Assembly: GCA_027698105.1 (NCBI GenBank)
Contig: JAQERH010000040.1
Coordinates: forward strand, 1 to 25,395
Length of the DNA: 25,395 nt
Source: Lachnospiraceae bacterium AM93-12TA
GTDB taxonomy: Bacteria > Bacillota > Clostridia > Lachnospirales > Lachnospiraceae
Direction of reading: 5' to 3'
Made by a program: the position numbers and the translations under genes. Within the stretch, counting starts at the first letter, position 1; every line of letters starts with the position of its first letter. The notes under the pieces are model-generated. The model saw only the letters and a program-made list of their open reading frames with translations. It ran no database searches and was not told the origin of the DNA. Of this stretch, positions 25,113-25,395 are shown piece after piece.

Positions 25113-25134
25113 TCTTCCACCTCCAAGTCGTTTT

Positions 25135-25163
25135 ATTATATCATATTATCTTCAAAAATTCAA
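25135..25163 (-). promoter_or_regulatory. Strong promoter of the lsa(E)-lnu(B) leader
   Basis: Minus-strand -35 TTGAAT (25158-25163), 17-nt spacer, -10 TATAAT (25135-25140), with an extended TG element (TGATATAAT). Transcription should start near 25128. Confidence 0.8.
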
Positions 25164-25206
25164 TATAATTCTTCTGTTCTCTTTCTAAAGACGTTGAATG
25201 AAAAAC

Positions 25207-25259
25207 TAAATTCCACTTTGCTAATTTAAATGTGGAATTTACTCTTTCTTAAATTCCAC
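25207..25259. repeat. Three copies of TAAATTCCAC, two forming an inverted repeat
   Basis: TAAATTCCAC at 25207-25216 is perfectly inverted at 25232-25241 and repeated directly at 25250-25259. It lies between the lsa(E) promoter and a transposase-like start, as terminal or subterminal repeats of an insertion sequence would. The family is unproven. Confidence 0.5.
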
Positions 25260-25311
25260 TACTCCTTTACAATAAGATTGGTTTTCCAATCCGCAGTGAA
25301 AGGAGTTTATT

Positions 25312-25353
25312 ATGTCTAATTTAATACCAGGAAACCAAAAACTGTTGTGGTAA
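25312..25353 (+). pseudogene. Start of an IS30-like transposase, cut after about 10 codons
   Basis: On the plus strand GAAAGGAG is followed by ATG and MSNLIPGNQK, which I recall as the N-terminus of IS30-family transposases (usually continuing HLTLxxR). Here the frame turns into LLW and a TAA stop, so the coding sequence is deleted or recombined. It is the only gene-like start pointing right in this window. The remaining bases to the right edge (25354-25395) show nothing else recognisable. Confidence 0.45.
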
Positions 25354-25395
25354 ACTAAAATTGTAACAGGGCAACCTAATAAGATATAATCAAAT

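Larger units (their letters stand above)
24914..25128 (-). promoter_or_regulatory. Predicted ribosome-mediated attenuator leader of lsa(E)-lnu(B)
   Basis: The minus-strand leader RNA contains four segments. Segment 1, AACTTTTCTTGC (25106-25095), is inside the six-residue leader ORF. Segment 2 is GCAAGAAAGTTAA (25025-25013). Segments 3 and 4 are the arms of the terminator; 4 extended reads TTTACTTTCTTGC (24930-24918). Pair 1:2 gives 11 bp with one bulged U. Pair 2:4 gives 10 continuous bp plus 2 more past a mismatch. Pair 3:4 is the terminator. A ribosome stalled on the leader ORF would mask segment 1, free segment 2 to capture 4 and let polymerase through. A local hairpin AAACGG/CCGTTT (25043-25062) sits between 1 and 2. 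Confidence 0.7.

Overview
The window looks like a chromosomal stretch of an anaerobic gut Firmicute, probably a Lachnospiraceae/Clostridium-type organism. The evidence is strong GGAGG-type ribosome binding sites, an FeoA-FeoB fusion, a clostridial-style kdp locus and Gram-positive mobile resistance genes. The genus is an inference. Every protein-coding gene recognised is on the minus strand, except a short transposase-like remnant at the right edge.

Layout, left to right (transcription runs right to left): (1) 5-2774, a truncated-looking membrane sensor and a CACHE-like/degenerate GGDEF/EAL protein, probably a c-di-GMP phosphodiesterase. (2) 2896-5235, a fused FeoA-FeoB ferrous iron transporter with a clear sigma-A promoter, a DtxR/IdeR-like operator candidate and a leader hairpin. 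(3) 5519-16708, a large potassium locus. It holds two small membrane ORFs (64 and 35 aa), kdpF, kdpA, kdpB, kdpC and a KdpD lacking its kinase half, then a Ktr-type RCK gene with its own promoter, a full-length KdpD and KdpE. Two promoters inside the first part carry the same motif over the -35 region with identical geometry, so they are good candidates for the KdpE regulon. (4) 16977-17513, a GNAT acetyltransferase whose tail runs into a 15-nt tandem repeat containing in-register stop codons. (5) 17697-21898, a tightly packed three-gene defence-like operon: an MmeI-like restriction-methylation enzyme, a small membrane protein and an LPO_1073/Vpar_1526-like protein. (6) 21928-22336, an element-type RlmCD/RumA C-terminal tail plus duplicated remnants of the RumA coding sequence, read as integration scars. 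(7) 22413-24754, the AT-rich lincosamide/pleuromutilin/streptogramin A resistance pair lnu(B) and lsa(E). (8) 24755-25395, the lsa(E) leader and an IS-like remnant.

The most striking non-coding structure is the lsa(E) leader. A strong promoter is followed at once by a six-residue leader ORF with an excellent Shine-Dalgarno. Downstream are RNA segments that can pair as 1:2, 2:4 or 3:4, with 3:4 an intrinsic terminator. This is the architecture of ribosome-mediated transcription attenuation, and fits induction of an ABC-F ribosome protection protein by the antibiotics it counters.

The left part is core metabolism and ion homeostasis (iron, potassium, c-di-GMP). The right part from about 17.7 kb is accessory DNA with visibly lower G+C. 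No tRNA, rRNA or CRISPR array was seen.
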